From contig QMPN01000118.1 of the NCBI GenBank assembly GCA_003648575.1, positions 1 through 8,926 on the forward strand: a stretch of 8,926 nucleotides of DNA, written 5' to 3'. Each line of letters starts with the position of its first letter. Position 1 is the first letter of the stretch. This DNA is from Bacteroidota bacterium. Its GTDB lineage: Bacteria; Bacteroidota; Bacteroidia; Bacteroidales; B18-G4. The notes below the pieces were generated by a model. It did no database searches. It was not told the DNA's origin and worked only from the letters and a program-made list of their open reading frames with translations. Made by a program: the position numbers and the translations under genes. Positions 1 through 7,775 of the stretch are shown here, piece after piece.

Positions 1-258
1 AATTATTATGTGTACGAGTTTGGGAACCATACTTATAACAATATCAGATTTCTTAATCACATTATCAAGTTGTTCTGTATCGTTGTTTCGCCATTCCAAT
101 GCAGTACACGCTGGTCTGTTTGCTTTTATCTCAATTGCTTTTTCAACATATTGATCTAACAAATATATTCTGTATGCTTTTTTTTCTATGAAGTAATCAA
201 CCATCGGTTTTACCATTAATCCGGCTCCCACGATTGTTATAGCCTTAATATCTTTCAT
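1..258 (-). CDS. Saccharopine dehydrogenase-like protein, N-terminal fragment (cut by left edge)
   Basis: The frame starts at the ATG complementary to 256-258 and stays open for 86 codons to the left edge, so the C-terminal part lies outside the window. The N-terminus reads MKDIKAITIVGAGLM and is a Rossmann NAD(P)-binding fold. GAGLMVKP fits the GxGxxxxP pattern and is followed by VDYFIEK, and the segment SDIVISMVPK follows near residue 70. It aligns almost without gaps to the N-terminus of the complete saccharopine dehydrogenase just upstream (371-1702). The two share VDYFI and the run SDIVISMVPK, so they are tandem paralogues. The intervening 112 bases and shared strand allow co-transcription. 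No good Shine-Dalgarno site precedes this ATG, unlike its neighbour. The family's role is NAD(P)-dependent cleavage of saccharopine to glutamate and aminoadipate semialdehyde. Whether this copy does that cannot be judged without its substrate-binding half. Confidence 0.85.
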   Translation of the reverse strand, partial: MKDIKAITIVGAGLMVKPMVDYFIEKKAYRIYLLDQYVEKAIEIKANRPACTALEWRNNDTEQLDNVIKKSDIVISMVPKLVHIII

Positions 259-370
259 TTCAATGTAAATCTATTTTAATGTTATAGTGTCAGAACCAGA
301 AGTATGACTGTAAAAAGTAGCAGAAGGCCCTGAAACAGAGCTGTAATGCTAGCATTTTTTATCGTAAACA

Positions 371-1702
371 CTAAGGAATAGGAATAGTCTGACGACTGAA
401 TGAAAAACCAAAGGTTTCTAATTCTTTCAGCACTGGTTTATATAGTTCAGGCAGGTTTGGAGGCATTCGCAGCCCTGTTGCTTTAATTTTGCCTTCCAGA
501 ATAAGCCGGGCAGAAATTGCGGCAGGAAGCGCTACTGCTCTCGACATGGCCGAATCGCCATATGGTATCCCCATATTTACCATTGTAGCAAGCCTCTTTT
601 CTTTTCTGCCATTCTCAAATTCTGCGATCACCTCAATATGTAAAATGATCATATCACTTTCGTGTGGTTCATAACCCATACGTTTTAGCATTCGGTCCAG
701 CAGAACATCTAATTTTGTACCCTCTTTTAAATCTATTGTTCTATCATCAAAAAGTCCGAGCCATTTTAAACGATGGATAATATCGGCATTATCAAAAACA
801 TTTAAATATTTAGCAACCTTGAGCTCAAGATCTTTAGTAGAGTCACTCTCAATTAAGGATGCCATCAGCTGTCTGTAAGTTACATTCGAAAAATCGTGCA
901 CAGTTTCTTTATCCAGAAACCCCAGCTCCATAATATTTCTTAAGTTATTGCAGTATCCCGAGTATCTGAGTAAGCCCCTATAAAAAGTTATATCATCTGG
1001 AAGGCCAAAAGGCTTAACATATTTTTCAACATCTTTGTTCGGATATGTCTCAAATGTCCCAAGTCCTTCAACTTCGGTTAACCAGAAATGAGTGAAGAGC
1101 TTATCTCCAGGCACTTTTATTTTTTTTCCGTTCTCAATATATTGAGCCGCTGTTTGAGCTGCAACAAATACTGTATTTGGATCCCATGAAAACTTATAGA
1201 GCATGGGATTATTGTTAAATTCATATGCAGGCAGGCCGCTACCATAAGACTTCAGGCTTAGAATTTTTCCATTCTCTTTTTTTACTTCATCAAGAAGAAG
1301 CTGGGTGCCAAAATGATCGATCCCGGGAACCTCACCTAATTCATTTAAAAATAAAAGACCTTTCTCTTTAACCTCTTTGTCAAGAGCCATAAGTTCAGGG
1401 ATCTCATAAGCGGTTGTCACCATATTCTTTTTACATCGAAGGCATGATCTGGCAACATTAATATGCATGGGTTTTGGAACCATGCTTATTACTATATCCG
1501 ATTGTGACACAACTTCATCAAGTGCTTCAGATTCACCGGCTGTCCATCTAACTGCAGTTCCCAACTTTCTTCCATTAATGACCTTTTCTGCAGCTGAAAC
1601 TGTTCGGTTTACCATAGTAACCTGATAACCACAATTGTCGATAAAATAATCTACAAGGGGTTTTGTCATTTTCCCGGCACCAATTATTGCAACTTTTTTC
1701 AT
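371..1702 (-). CDS. Saccharopine dehydrogenase, LYS9-type (L-glutamate-forming)
   Basis: A cytosolic oxidoreductase expected to interconvert saccharopine with L-glutamate and 2-aminoadipate 6-semialdehyde using NAD(P). In bacteria this step usually belongs to lysine breakdown by the saccharopine route. The 443 residues match fungal Lys9 length (about 446). Residues 1-120 form the Rossmann domain with GAGKMTKP at 8-15 and SDIVISMVPKP at 69-78. The family signature NELGEVPGIDH is at 120-130. The substrate-domain segment around 151-175 (SYGSGLPAYE, then NNPMLYKFSWDP) closely resembles Lys9. LRYSGY (245-250), ESDMIILH (348-355) and the C-terminal SAMSRAVALPAAIS (384-397) complete the pattern. The start is supported by a strong Shine-Dalgarno site. 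A paralogue begins 112 bases downstream. Carboxynorspermidine dehydrogenase is a related alternative, but the NELGxxPGIDH and GLPAYE motifs favour saccharopine. Cofactor preference and physiological direction are not visible. Confidence 0.92.
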   Translation of the reverse strand: MKKVAIIGAGKMTKPLVDYFIDNCGYQVTMVNRTVSAAEKVINGRKLGTAVRWTAGESEALDEVVSQSDIVISMVPKPMHINVARSCLRCKKNMVTTAYEIPELMALDKEVKEKGLLFLNELGEVPGIDHFGTQLLLDEVKKENGKILSLKSYGSGLPAYEFNNNPMLYKFSWDPNTVFVAAQTAAQYIENGKKIKVPGDKLFTHFWLTEVEGLGTFETYPNKDVEKYVKPFGLPDDITFYRGLLRYSGYCNNLRNIMELGFLDKETVHDFSNVTYRQLMASLIESDSTKDLELKVAKYLNVFDNADIIHRLKWLGLFDDRTIDLKEGTKLDVLLDRMLKRMGYEPHESDMIILHIEVIAEFENGRKEKRLATMVNMGIPYGDSAMSRAVALPAAISARLILEGKIKATGLRMPPNLPELYKPVLKELETFGFSFSRQTIPIP

Positions 1703-1707
1703 ATCCT

Positions 1708-1714
1708 CTCCTTT
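1708..1714 (-). promoter_or_regulatory. Shine-Dalgarno site of the saccharopine dehydrogenase gene
   Basis: Read on the minus strand this is AAAGGAG, five bases before the ATG at 1702-1700. It is the only clear anti-16S-like site ahead of a gene start in the window. The two other complete genes have A/T-rich leaders without one, as is common in Bacteroidota. It fixes the start codon of the 443-residue enzyme. Confidence 0.7.
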
Positions 1715-1758
1715 TCTATATTCATTTTTACCTCTTAATAAAAAAATCTTTAAAATTG

Positions 1759-1789
1759 ATTATCCTCGCGACAAGCCTCGGGGAATAAT
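1759..1789. repeat. GC-rich imperfect palindrome in the intergenic gap
   Basis: A 31-base imperfect inverted repeat. The plus strand reads ATTATCCTCG, a 10-base loop, then CGGGGAATAAT. On the plus strand the arms pair with one T-G wobble and one bulged A; on the minus strand the wobble becomes an A-C mismatch. It stands out as a GC-rich island in a strongly AT-rich 150-base gap between the stop codon of the 1480-residue secreted protein and the start of saccharopine dehydrogenase. Its position would suit a transcription terminator for the upstream gene. However, the nearest T-run on the minus strand begins more than ten bases beyond the stem, so it is not a canonical intrinsic terminator. It could equally be a dispersed intergenic repeat. 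Confidence 0.4.
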
Positions 1790-1852
1790 ATAATTCAATA
1801 CTCACAAATATACATCAATATGTCCGGGAGGGCATGAGATATGTACAATTAC

Positions 1853-4800
1853 CTAGAACAGTATCATCTTCCGGGTTTCACTGAAATTCGTATTTTTCCC
1901 ATTCACTTTCATGCTGTAGTAATAAATACCGGCTTCGAGTGATTCCTTACTCATCTCAAGGTAATATGTACCTGCAGGCATATGGCTGTTTTGCAAGACC
2001 ATGACCGCACGGCCTGATACATCGTGAACACTTATGGTCACAACTGCATCTTCTGCAATACCATAATTTATGCGTGTTTTTTCGCTGTATGGGTTCGGAT
2101 AGTTTTGCCCGAGGAAGGTACTGGCAGGCAATCCGAATTCTTCGTCACCAAGGCTGCTAACTTTCAGGTCGCCGTAAAAAGTACCCAGTGAGCTGAATTC
2201 CTTATCTCCGTAGAGATGAGTGGCTTCAATATTTGAATATACCACATCCTCGCTCCTGTCCCATAACTTGAAAGTGATCTCATTACCTTTGGTAAAACCA
2301 TCGATCATTTCCGTAACAGGGTCATCTGTTCGTGCAATGATTCCATAGTAAGCTTTCCCGTTGGAAGTGATTACCGTTGATCCAACCTGTATATCACCAT
2401 CAAAAACAGCGATCTCATCCCCATCTTCCACATTAAATACATCCGTGATAATATCGCGAATCACAATATTCATCGGCGCGAATGGATTGGAAGTTTGGTA
2501 AGCGAAGAAATCCGTTGGCTTCTCCGGCTCGGGGAATGTTTGCGGGAGCGGTGATTTAGCCGGATCGGCCAGTGATAATGTGGTGTTTGTATTCACATTA
2601 ATGTAATAACCTTCACCTGGCACAAAATTAACAATGGTATTAATCCATCCGAGACCCGCTATATACTGTATGATTCCGCCTGATTCACTTATAACCTTGA
2701 CAAGGTAGCCATCATCGATCACAGGCTGAAGGACAGTTATTGCTACTTGAGATACTTCGCAGGGATAGCTCATGATGTTCCATCCGGAGGATAATGGTAT
2801 GTCGAATGGATATGCGACCAGTATGCCGTTTGTGGTAAGGCTTCCCGCCGTTGTCAGGTTAATATAATAACCCTCTGTATTGTTCATATCGCCAATGGTG
2901 TTCATCCAGCCCGGGCCGGTGATGTACTGCACAAAGCCTCCTGCTTCATCTGAGATCTTAACCAGCGTGCTATTATCAATCAGCGGCTGGAACAGATCGA
3001 TCATATTGACAGCAGTGGGTGTGACGTAGAATGAGCTGATATTCCAACCACCATCGAAACTAGTAATCTGGTCCTGGGGTGATGACCCCGAAATGCCTGT
3101 AATGCTAAAATCATCGATGGCCATGTCAGAGGTGTAATCACTTCCTGTAACACCTGTAAACCTGATAACCAGATCGTTCTCGGAAATATAAGAATCGAGA
3201 TCGATCACCTGTTGCTGCCAGGAATTTCCCTGGTCGCCGGAAAGGCTCCAGATATTCGACGACCAGGATGATCCGCCATCAGTAGAAACCTGGACAGATA
3301 AAGTGCCCATATTTGTCCCATACATATGATACCAGAATATCAAATCTGCATCAGCAAGCCCGGTTAAATCGAAAATCGGGCTAGTTATGATTCCTGTAAC
3401 GCCATTGCATCCACCTGATGTCTCAGTATACAAGTAATTTCCTCCTCCCGTATGGTCGGATCCCGGTCCTGTAGTGCCTGATGCCGTTGATCCCAAAAGT
3501 ATATCCCAGTCAATATCATCTCCCGTTACATTGGTCCAGCAATTGCCGAGCGGCACCGTTCCGTCCGGTGTACAAGCTGGTGCCGGAGTACTTGCAGTCC
3601 ATGAATCAAATGTTATCGTATATGGAAAGGAGCTTATGCCCGTGCAATCATATGCATCAATATAATCTGTTTTAACTTCAGTATCACTCCCACTGCCATT
3701 GCCTGATTGCAAGGTTACAGCATATAAACCAGGAGCATCAAATTGAACCTGCGGGTTTCGAGAGCTTGAGCTCGTTGAATTAACATAAGTAACAGTTGTT
3801 GGTGAAAACGACCATGACCATGATGTCGGGAGGTTTGATGAAAGATCCGTAAAATAGACTGTTTCACCGGTTTGTGGATTCTGGGTATCTGCTGTAAAAT
3901 CGGCAACAGGTGGCAAAGCTGGCGCCTCATATAAATCCGACTCCCACAATCCTCTTCCAAAAGTTGCTGCACGAAGCAAGCTGTTTGCCGGAGTGGCATC
4001 ATAATAGATCTCTAATTCTGTTACGACCACATTTGGCAAACCACTATTGAACGAGAACCATCCACCTGATCCTACTTTGCAATACACTCCCAGGTCGGTC
4101 CCGGCATACAATTCTGTTTCCGAACTATTCTGATGATTTTGGATAACACACATCACAGGAATATTCGGTAAGCCCGCTGAAATATTCGTCCAGTTTGTAC
4201 CACCATCCGTAGTTTCATACACCCCATGTGCATTGTACTCACCCATGGAAACCCAGGCTGTATTTGGATCATCATACTTAACTGATACATAGGTTATATA
4301 GGAAGAACCAACCGGCAAGGAACCGGTTATTTCAGTCCATGATGAACCATTATTTGTTCGGTGAAGCTCAGTCCTATAAGCTGCATATATATAATTTGAA
4401 TTTGAAGGTGCAACTGCCAATGACCTGATGTAATCTGAACCACTTAAGGAGCTTATTTCGGTCCAGCTATTTCCCTGGTTCGTCGTTTTCCAAACTTCGC
4501 TGTATCCGGCAAATAAAGTAGTATGATTATTCGGATCGATAACAAAAGGTGTGACCCAATGGCCATCTCCTGCAGCAGATGGTGTAATATTAGAACTACC
4601 ACTCCAATGGTTTGTTGTCCTCGTAATCCTTCCTCTTGGATAGGTTGAGTACTGATCATTAATATCCTGAAAATCAATTAAACATTCCATCCCATCCCCA
4701 CCTGTCACATCATACCACGTTCCTGACCAGAGTAGTTTAGATCCATTATCCTGCAAACCTGTCATAACTTGAGTCGATGTTGTTTGCGCAACACTGAGGC

Positions 4801-6295
4801 GATATAACTGACTGATAGCCATACCATTTGAAATATGAGACCATGAAGATCCACTATTGGTGGTTTTATACAAACCGCCATCATTACATTCGTATAAGGT
4901 TGATCCAAAATAAACAAGATCATGTTTATCGGCATGCGCTACAGGATTTCCGCAGGAGTTATACGTTCCACTGGTCGTCCACATGTTACTATTTGACCAG
5001 GAGCTTCCTCCATTAGTAGACTTCCATGTGTTTACGCCTCCGACAAAGACTGTATTTGCGTTGCTCGGATCCGCAGCTATACATAAATCATATCCTCCCT
5101 GTCCTCCGGCATCAGTTCCAAGGCAATACCAGCCCAGCATATTTGTGGTTGAACCACTAAATACCTGGCTGAATGAATTACCTGTATTCGTTGACCTCTG
5201 AATGCTGCTCAGCGCACCATCCTGCTTTGCAACTATGGCGTAAACCCTGTTGGCGTCTGCTGGTGTAACCGCCAATTCCACGCGGTAGTCTGTATCGGCA
5301 AAAGTGGCTACAGCAGACCAGTTTGAGCCTCCGTCAGTGGATTTATAGATTACAGGAGCATTCCAGTAATCAATGGTGGACATATACAGTATAGAGCTGT
5401 TGGTCGGATGCATTTCCAGATCAATTAAATTTGGACCTGAAGCCAATAAGCTCCAGTTTACCCCTGCATCAGTGGTTTTATATATGCCGGATGAAGTAGC
5501 AGCATAAATGGTGTTATCGTCAGAGTGATCAAGGACGAGCCTGTTGATTGTTTCTTTCTGGCTGGTTGAATATGTAAGTCCGGTTGGAAGCCAGGTAATT
5601 CCGCCGTCAGTAGATTTCAATACCCCAACACTATTGTTGTCGTTGGATTGGCCACCACTGAGCGACCACATACTTCCACCATCCCTGTCGCCTGTACCGA
5701 TATAGATGATATCATCCCCCCCGGGATTGTATACTACAACGATTGAGCTGACTCCCAGAACGGCGTTATTATCCGTTAAAACAGACCATGAAGACCCACC
5801 ATTAGTCGATTTCCATAGTCCGCCTGAAGCGGCACCTGCATAAAGGTCACCGGAATTTGTCTCCTCTACAACACAGTTTAACCTCCCGATCCCGGAATAA
5901 CCACCACCGGCACTATTTGGTCCCATGCTGGTCCAGCTCCCATCTGAACTTCGTGTTGCTGCACCTCCCAGCTGCTCATAAATTTCTGCAGCACTAACTT
6001 TAGGAAACTCACCGCTGACAGGATCAATACGGTTTTCCCAATACCATTCCCACCTTCTAAATTGCTTCCAGCCTCCGGCTTTTTTTCTAACTCCATCTTC
6101 TACATAATAACCATTGTTATCCACGTTATATGGAGCCCAGTATTCATTGAACTCACGCTGGATCTTAAAAAATCCATTGTCCGCCTGCTGTGGAGGATTA
6201 TTATTAGTGCCAGAGTTTTGGCCGATTAAACTGATTGAAAATAAAAAGCCTAACGCTATTAGGATAGCGCCTGATAAAGAATAAATTCGGTTCAT
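1853..6295 (-). CDS. Large T9SS-secreted Asp-box propeller / PKD / MAM multi-domain protein
   Basis: A complete 1480-residue secreted protein, probably anchored at the cell surface or released. Residues 1-26 are a signal peptide (MNRIYSLSGA, then a hydrophobic stretch to about SLIGQ) with no lipobox cysteine. Residues of about 120-790 hold a sortilin/BNR-like beta-propeller with about ten Asp-box copies, ending in TFGRGLWES. A PKD domain spans about 796-882 (PVADFTA, WSWSF, NPQVQF, GLYAVTL). A MAM-like domain spans about 889-1066, ending in MAIDDFSI. Two copies of an 88-residue-period module follow (1083-1243), then an unnamed module around 1260-1378 with DGDEIAVFDGD at 1291-1301. The T9SS type A sorting domain occupies about 1387-1480, with GQNYPNPY at 1396-1403, GIYYYSMK and the terminal RKMILF. 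No catalytic motif of GH74 or sialidase could be identified; binding or adhesion is an inference. The leader ends in AAAATAAACAA, without a Shine-Dalgarno site. 'Glycosyl hydrolase' labels sometimes given to such propellers are not supported here. Confidence 0.9.
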   Translation of the reverse strand: MNRIYSLSGAILIALGFLFSISLIGQNSGTNNNPPQQADNGFFKIQREFNEYWAPYNVDNNGYYVEDGVRKKAGGWKQFRRWEWYWENRIDPVSGEFPKVSAAEIYEQLGGAATRSSDGSWTSMGPNSAGGGYSGIGRLNCVVEETNSGDLYAGAASGGLWKSTNGGSSWSVLTDNNAVLGVSSIVVVYNPGGDDIIYIGTGDRDGGSMWSLSGGQSNDNNSVGVLKSTDGGITWLPTGLTYSTSQKETINRLVLDHSDDNTIYAATSSGIYKTTDAGVNWSLLASGPNLIDLEMHPTNSSILYMSTIDYWNAPVIYKSTDGGSNWSAVATFADTDYRVELAVTPADANRVYAIVAKQDGALSSIQRSTNTGNSFSQVFSGSTTNMLGWYCLGTDAGGQGGYDLCIAADPSNANTVFVGGVNTWKSTNGGSSWSNSNMWTTSGTYNSCGNPVAHADKHDLVYFGSTLYECNDGGLYKTTNSGSSWSHISNGMAISQLYRLSVAQTTSTQVMTGLQDNGSKLLWSGTWYDVTGGDGMECLIDFQDINDQYSTYPRGRITRTTNHWSGSSNITPSAAGDGHWVTPFVIDPNNHTTLFAGYSEVWKTTNQGNSWTEISSLSGSDYIRSLAVAPSNSNYIYAAYRTELHRTNNGSSWTEITGSLPVGSSYITYVSVKYDDPNTAWVSMGEYNAHGVYETTDGGTNWTNISAGLPNIPVMCVIQNHQNSSETELYAGTDLGVYCKVGSGGWFSFNSGLPNVVVTELEIYYDATPANSLLRAATFGRGLWESDLYEAPALPPVADFTADTQNPQTGETVYFTDLSSNLPTSWSWSFSPTTVTYVNSTSSSSRNPQVQFDAPGLYAVTLQSGNGSGSDTEVKTDYIDAYDCTGISSFPYTITFDSWTASTPAPACTPDGTVPLGNCWTNVTGDDIDWDILLGSTASGTTGPGSDHTGGGNYLYTETSGGCNGVTGIITSPIFDLTGLADADLIFWYHMYGTNMGTLSVQVSTDGGSSWSSNIWSLSGDQGNSWQQQVIDLDSYISENDLVIRFTGVTGSDYTSDMAIDDFSITGISGSSPQDQITSFDGGWNISSFYVTPTAVNMIDLFQPLIDNSTLVKISDEAGGFVQYITGPGWMNTIGDMNNTEGYYINLTTAGSLTTNGILVAYPFDIPLSSGWNIMSYPCEVSQVAITVLQPVIDDGYLVKVISESGGIIQYIAGLGWINTIVNFVPGEGYYINVNTNTTLSLADPAKSPLPQTFPEPEKPTDFFAYQTSNPFAPMNIVIRDIITDVFNVEDGDEIAVFDGDIQVGSTVITSNGKAYYGIIARTDDPVTEMIDGFTKGNEITFKLWDRSEDVVYSNIEATHLYGDKEFSSLGTFYGDLKVSSLGDEEFGLPASTFLGQNYPNPYSEKTRINYGIAEDAVVTISVHDVSGRAVMVLQNSHMPAGTYYLEMSKESLEAGIYYYSMKVNGKNTNFSETRKMILF
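2567..3049 (-). repeat. Tandem pair of an approximately 88-residue module within the secreted protein
   Basis: Residues 1083-1168 and 1171-1243 of the 1480-residue protein are two copies of one unit. Both begin GWNI, followed by an S and an aromatic. Both carry QP(L/V)ID, LVK, (D/S)E-x-GG, QYI-x-G, GW(M/I)NTI and EGYYIN in the same order. Each unit looks like an all-beta module built on conserved glycines and aromatics. They sit between the MAM-like domain and the final unnamed module before the T9SS sorting domain. From memory, similar GWN...EGYY units recur near the C-termini of Bacteroidota secreted proteins, but I know of no assigned function. Confidence 0.75.
4190..5812 (-). repeat. Asp-box (BNR-like) repeat array of the beta-propeller
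   Basis: About ten copies of the Asp-box pattern (S/T)-x-(D/N)-x-G-x-x-W occur within residues 162-702. Examples are KSTNGGSSW at 162 and 425, KSTDGGITW at 227, KTTDAGVNW at 273, KSTDGGSNW at 318, KTTNSGSSW at 477, KTTNQGNSW at 603 and ETTDGGTNW at 694. RSTNTGNSF at 367 lacks the tryptophan, and the copy at 646 is one residue shorter. Spacing is mostly 45-65 residues, one per blade. There is a gap of about 120 residues between 485 and 603 where a blade lacks a clear box. The Asp-box is a structural turn, not a catalytic motif. A further copy, VSTDGGSSW at 1003, falls in the MAM-like domain. Confidence 0.8.
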
Positions 6296-6583
6296 TTGTT
6301 TATTTTTAGTGCCTTTTGCTTATATTAATACTGGAAATACTCAATTTTGTTTCCAAAATCCTTTGCTCAGTACCGTAATCTAAAAAGCAATAAGTAAAAT
6401 CGATTAACATATTGCTCATTCCTGACCGCTCTAAGTCAGCAAACAAAGCGGCCAGATACAAAAATAGAACAAAGGATATAGCAATTATTAGGTGTTTCTA
6501 CTGAATTGTTAATCAATAGATGATATTTTTACGCATGAATAATGAGATTTTCACAAACGGGGATTTTATGGCTTTTTTATGAT
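6296..6583. other. Intergenic region between porin and large secreted protein
   Basis: A 288-base AT-rich gap that should hold the promoter of the 1480-residue protein and the end of the porin transcript. A TATTTTTG sequence (minus strand, 6466-6459) fits the Bacteroidota -7 consensus TAnnTTTG. Its nearest TTG upstream is only 15 bases away, short of the usual spacing of about 19-21, so I do not call it a promoter. Five bases (CCGCT at 6426-6430 and AGCGG at 6447-6451) could pair around a 16-base loop. No convincing terminator, RNA gene or credible ORF is visible. Confidence 0.5.
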
Positions 6584-7759
6584 CTACCTACACCCCTGGC
6601 TGGAAAAGAAATATCCGAAATTCACATTTAGCCGGCCTTTCCAGTCATCCCAGCCTTCATGATCCAGGCCAATGCCCGGTCCGCCGGCAAACCACATGTT
6701 CTGCCCGCTGATCCAATCAATATACAAATACAAACCTTTTTTCACCACCAGGCATCCGGTCACATTCTGAATCGAGTTTTGTGTATTCTCCCCGCTGGGT
6801 GTTACAATGGAAAAATCGTTATAGATGGTGATGTTATCAATGATCTTACAGTTAATGGGGATTTTCTTTGCCACATTGAATGTAATTACACTTGCATCTA
6901 CAGCAACCATAAAAGGATCCATAAATGCTCCGTATTGAATAGTATTCTCAGCCACATCTTCAGGATTTACAGGATTAAAATGATACCGTATACCCTGTAG
7001 TTGCAGGTTCCAGTCCTTGTACCTCCAGTCGGCATGCAGAGCAAGTGCATATCGTGAACCTGTCTTTTTGGTCGTACCATTCCAAATTCCACCATATTCC
7101 CCCGATGCGCCCACATTCAACACCATCCCTTCTACAGGTTTAAGATCATAGGCTACACGCAAGTTACCCTGGTTTGTCTCTCCGTTCTGCTGAGTCTCTT
7201 TAGTAACCAGGTCGAAGGAATACCTGCCGAGACGACTATTGTCGATATACTCCGGGTTCTTATAAAAAGCTGCATGAAAGGTCCAGTTTTCTTTTCTCCA
7301 TATCATCTTGATACCTGCGTCATAATCATCTTCAAAACCCAGGTAATAGGTAGCCCCAAACCAGAAGCTGTGCGACGCATAGGGCAGTATGCCAAATGGC
7401 ACCTGATGAATACCTATTTCAAGGTCGAGATCAGGTGTCAGGTGATACCCAAAATATCCGTGATGAATGGCATTGAAATATTCATACCAGCGGTACTGAA
7501 TGGAAAAATATATGTTTCCGCATTCTCCATCGGCCTCGAGGCGAAAAAGTTCAAACCCAAAATCACCACCGCGTTTTTTCAGATCCTCGTCGTAGGTCTT
7601 CCAGGAATAATTCAATCGAATGGCTCCACCCAGGCTCAATTGTGCAGGATATGTGGATTTTCCGATAGACACAGAATCCTGTTTAAAAATATTCAGTTGC
7701 GCCTGGCTTAAAAACGACAGACTCATCAGCAAGATCAATAAGATAACTGATTTCTTCAT
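6584..7759 (-). CDS. Outer-membrane porin, phosphate-selective porin O/P-like
   Basis: A complete 391-residue outer-membrane beta-barrel. Residues 1-20 are a signal peptide (MKKSVILLIL, then SFLSQA with likely cleavage before QLN). The rest alternates polar and hydrophobic residues with many Tyr, Trp and Phe and Gly-rich turns, as in amphipathic barrel strands. Typical segments are GGAIRLNYSW (44-53), FSIQYRWYEYF (85-95), IGIHQVPFGILPY (115-127) and LGFEDDYDAG (140-149), which recall OprO/OprP-like porins. The last strand is LNVNFGYFF (377-385), an aromatic-ended barrel signal, followed by six extra residues including a cysteine. The substrate cannot be predicted, and 'phosphate-selective' is only the family name. 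The start lies 16 bases after the stop of the upstream T9SS protein gene, so the two are probably co-transcribed. No Shine-Dalgarno site is seen. Confidence 0.8.
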   Translation of the reverse strand: MKKSVILLILLMSLSFLSQAQLNIFKQDSVSIGKSTYPAQLSLGGAIRLNYSWKTYDEDLKKRGGDFGFELFRLEADGECGNIYFSIQYRWYEYFNAIHHGYFGYHLTPDLDLEIGIHQVPFGILPYASHSFWFGATYYLGFEDDYDAGIKMIWRKENWTFHAAFYKNPEYIDNSRLGRYSFDLVTKETQQNGETNQGNLRVAYDLKPVEGMVLNVGASGEYGGIWNGTTKKTGSRYALALHADWRYKDWNLQLQGIRYHFNPVNPEDVAENTIQYGAFMDPFMVAVDASVITFNVAKKIPINCKIIDNITIYNDFSIVTPSGENTQNSIQNVTGCLVVKKGLYLYIDWISGQNMWFAGGPGIGLDHEGWDDWKGRLNVNFGYFFSSQGCR

Positions 7760-7775
7760 GCTACAAATTATTGGG

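Noticed and set aside
327..341. A small hairpin between the two saccharopine dehydrogenase genes (minus strand GCTCTG-TTT-CAGGGC)
   Set aside because: The stem has only six pairs including a wobble, and the T-run (CTTTTT) begins about nine bases after it, so a terminator or attenuator is not convincing.
345..356. The perfect palindrome AATGCTAGCATT followed by a T-run on the plus strand
   Set aside because: It has no loop, and the T-run lies on the strand opposite to all genes in the window, so it cannot end their transcripts.
1805..1812. TATATTTG on the minus strand upstream of saccharopine dehydrogenase, matching the Bacteroidota -7 consensus TAnnTTTG
   Set aside because: No TTG-type -33 element is found at the usual spacing, and such 8-mers are frequent by chance in AT-rich DNA. 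It remains a weak candidate.
3715..4002. A 95-codon open frame on the minus strand inside the large secreted protein
   Set aside because: It is an out-of-frame shadow of the region encoding the propeller end and PKD domain; its product is low-complexity Q/L/R-rich with no domain.
1853..6295. Calling the large propeller protein a GH74 xyloglucanase or a sialidase
   Set aside because: Asp-boxes are structural and shared by many propellers. I could not find the catalytic residue context of either family.
6459..6466. TATTTTTG on the minus strand upstream of the 1480-residue protein, another -7 consensus match
   Set aside because: The nearest upstream TTG (6482-6484) is only 15 bases away, and the resulting leader would exceed 150 bases.
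6535..6582. A 15-codon plus-strand reading frame in the gap downstream of the porin
   Set aside because: Too short, without a ribosome binding site or recognisable peptide features; expected by chance.
7274..7711. A 145-codon open frame on the plus strand
   Set aside because: It lies wholly antisense to the porin gene, which has a signal peptide and continuous barrel-strand features. The plus-strand translation shows no recognisable domain.
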